Below are positions 43,335-43,772 of a stretch of 43,772 nucleotides of DNA, piece by piece. Within the stretch, counting starts at the first letter, position 1, and each line of letters starts with the position of its first letter. This stretch comes from Alphaproteobacteria bacterium (GTDB lineage: Bacteria > Pseudomonadota > Alphaproteobacteria > JAGPBS01). The translations under genes and the position numbers were made by a program. The DNA lies in contig JAGPBS010000013.1 in NCBI GenBank assembly GCA_018063245.1, positions 1 through 43,772 on the forward strand, in the 5' to 3' direction. Below the pieces are notes generated by a model. The model was not told where the DNA came from and searched no databases. It was given only the letters and a program-made list of their open reading frames with translations.

Positions 43335-43489
43335 GCCGTCACTTAGAGGGCTCCATCAGGAGCCCGCCTGTCAGGCCGAAGCCTTGGCGTAGGCTGATGG
43401 AGTCTCTGCAGTCTTTCAATAGAGATTGCGTTAAGTTGTTAGTTAATGAGATTCCACGTCGCCTCTTAGCGAGGCGACTCTGAATGACG
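43335..43489. repeat. dispersed palindromic repeat, copy D, inverted relative to A and B
   Basis: Ends GCCGTCACTTAGAG and CTCTGAATGACG. The arm hairpins are GGGCTCC/GGAGCCC and CGCCTC/GAGGCG, with TGGAGTCTC and GAGATTCCA inside. It contains a GGCCGAAGCCTTGGCGTAGG insert that resembles the one in copy A. Arm sequences differ from A and B but still pair, so the fold is retained. Confidence 0.8.
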
Positions 43490-43525
43490 ATTATCTAAAT
43501 TTAAAAACTTAGCGGATGATAACAA

Positions 43526-43772
43526 GATTTCAAATTTCATTGTTCATTCATAGTTTTCTTGCGATTCTGGTATACTCGTCATCCTGAACTCGTTTCAGGA
43601 TCTATAGATGCTGAAATAAATTCAGCATGACGTATTGGGAAGGTGAGATTTCAAATTTCATTGTTCATTCATAGTTTTCTTGCGATTCTGGTATACTCGT
43701 CATCCTGAACTCGTTTCAGGATCTATAGATGCTGAAATAAATTCAGCATGACGTATTGGGAAGGTGAGATTT
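43526..43772. repeat. 121-bp tandem repeat reaching the window end
   Basis: Two identical 121-bp units (43526-43646 and 43647-43767) and the first 5 bases of a third. Each unit contains a small palindromic element from CGTCATCCTGA to CAGCATGACG (43577-43632 and 43698-43753), with internal TCCTGAAC/GTTTCAGGA and GCTGAA/TTCAGC pairings. No gene is present in 43301-43772. Confidence 0.9.

Noticed and set aside
43526-43772. CRISPR-like array at the window end
   Set aside because: The whole 121-bp unit is identical, with no variable spacers, and there are no cas genes.

Overview
This AT-rich window reads as an alphaproteobacterial chromosome. The evidence is the tetratricopeptide/BamB/Der cluster, the flgB-flgC-fliE-fliQ-fliR-flhB block, an sdhCDAB operon, GlnE next to Bcp and an AsmA-like giant, and a TrpR-like regulator (YerC type) heading a tryptophan-type ABC importer operon. 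The eukaryote-like leucine-rich repeat, F-box-like and Sel1 proteins suggest a bacterium that interacts with a eukaryotic host, for example a Holosporales- or Rhodospirillales-like lineage. That placement is inference from gene content.

Layout. 1-156: short repeat debris. 157-5229 (minus): an AsmA-family protein followed by a 984-residue LRR protein. 5321-6130: NAD kinase, convergent with 6255-10239 (minus), which holds der, bamB, a YfgM-like protein and rpmB; a 104-bp palindrome separates the two groups. 10408-12312: acetyl-CoA synthetase. 12318-15137 (minus): TrpR-like regulator, substrate-binding protein, permease and ATPase, with an operator-like palindrome over the promoter. 15312-19790: an accessory block with an RI-type LRR protein, a DUF4143 ATPase, a GIY-YIG protein, and a Fic-like protein plus HTH protein resembling the 'mobile mystery' A/B pair. 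19905-23271 (minus): flagellar export and rod genes. 23423-27747: ygfZ and sdhCDAB. 27761-29730: a palindromic repeat, a PEP-CTERM gene broken by one stop codon, and an unrecognised Ala-rich protein. 29876-34551 (minus): a CRTAC1/UnbV-like propeller protein and an AsmA/YhdP-like protein. 34621-38920: glnE, bcp and a phytoene-synthase-like protein. 39197-41137: an intact PEP-CTERM protein and two Sel1-repeat proteins. 41537-43300: an MsbA-like ABC exporter. 43335-43772: a palindromic repeat and a 121-bp tandem repeat running off the end.

The most interesting regulatory signal is shared by the two PEP-CTERM genes, which lie about 10 kb apart in opposite orientations. Each has a near-consensus sigma-54 (-24/-12) promoter, an exact match to the IHF consensus just upstream in the same relative orientation, and a farther TTGTCA/T-tract element that could bind an enhancer-binding activator. 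One of the two genes has an amber stop. This predicts an RpoN-dependent PEP-CTERM regulon encoded partly outside the window.

The second signal is the promoter of the mobile-mystery pair. An 18-bp near-palindromic box lies between its -35 and -10 hexamers, and a 17/18-identical inverted copy lies 46 bp away. The third is the 984-residue LRR protein, which appears to be built from three copies of a helical-cap-plus-LRR module with an F-box-like segment inserted. No tRNA, rRNA or CRISPR array was found.
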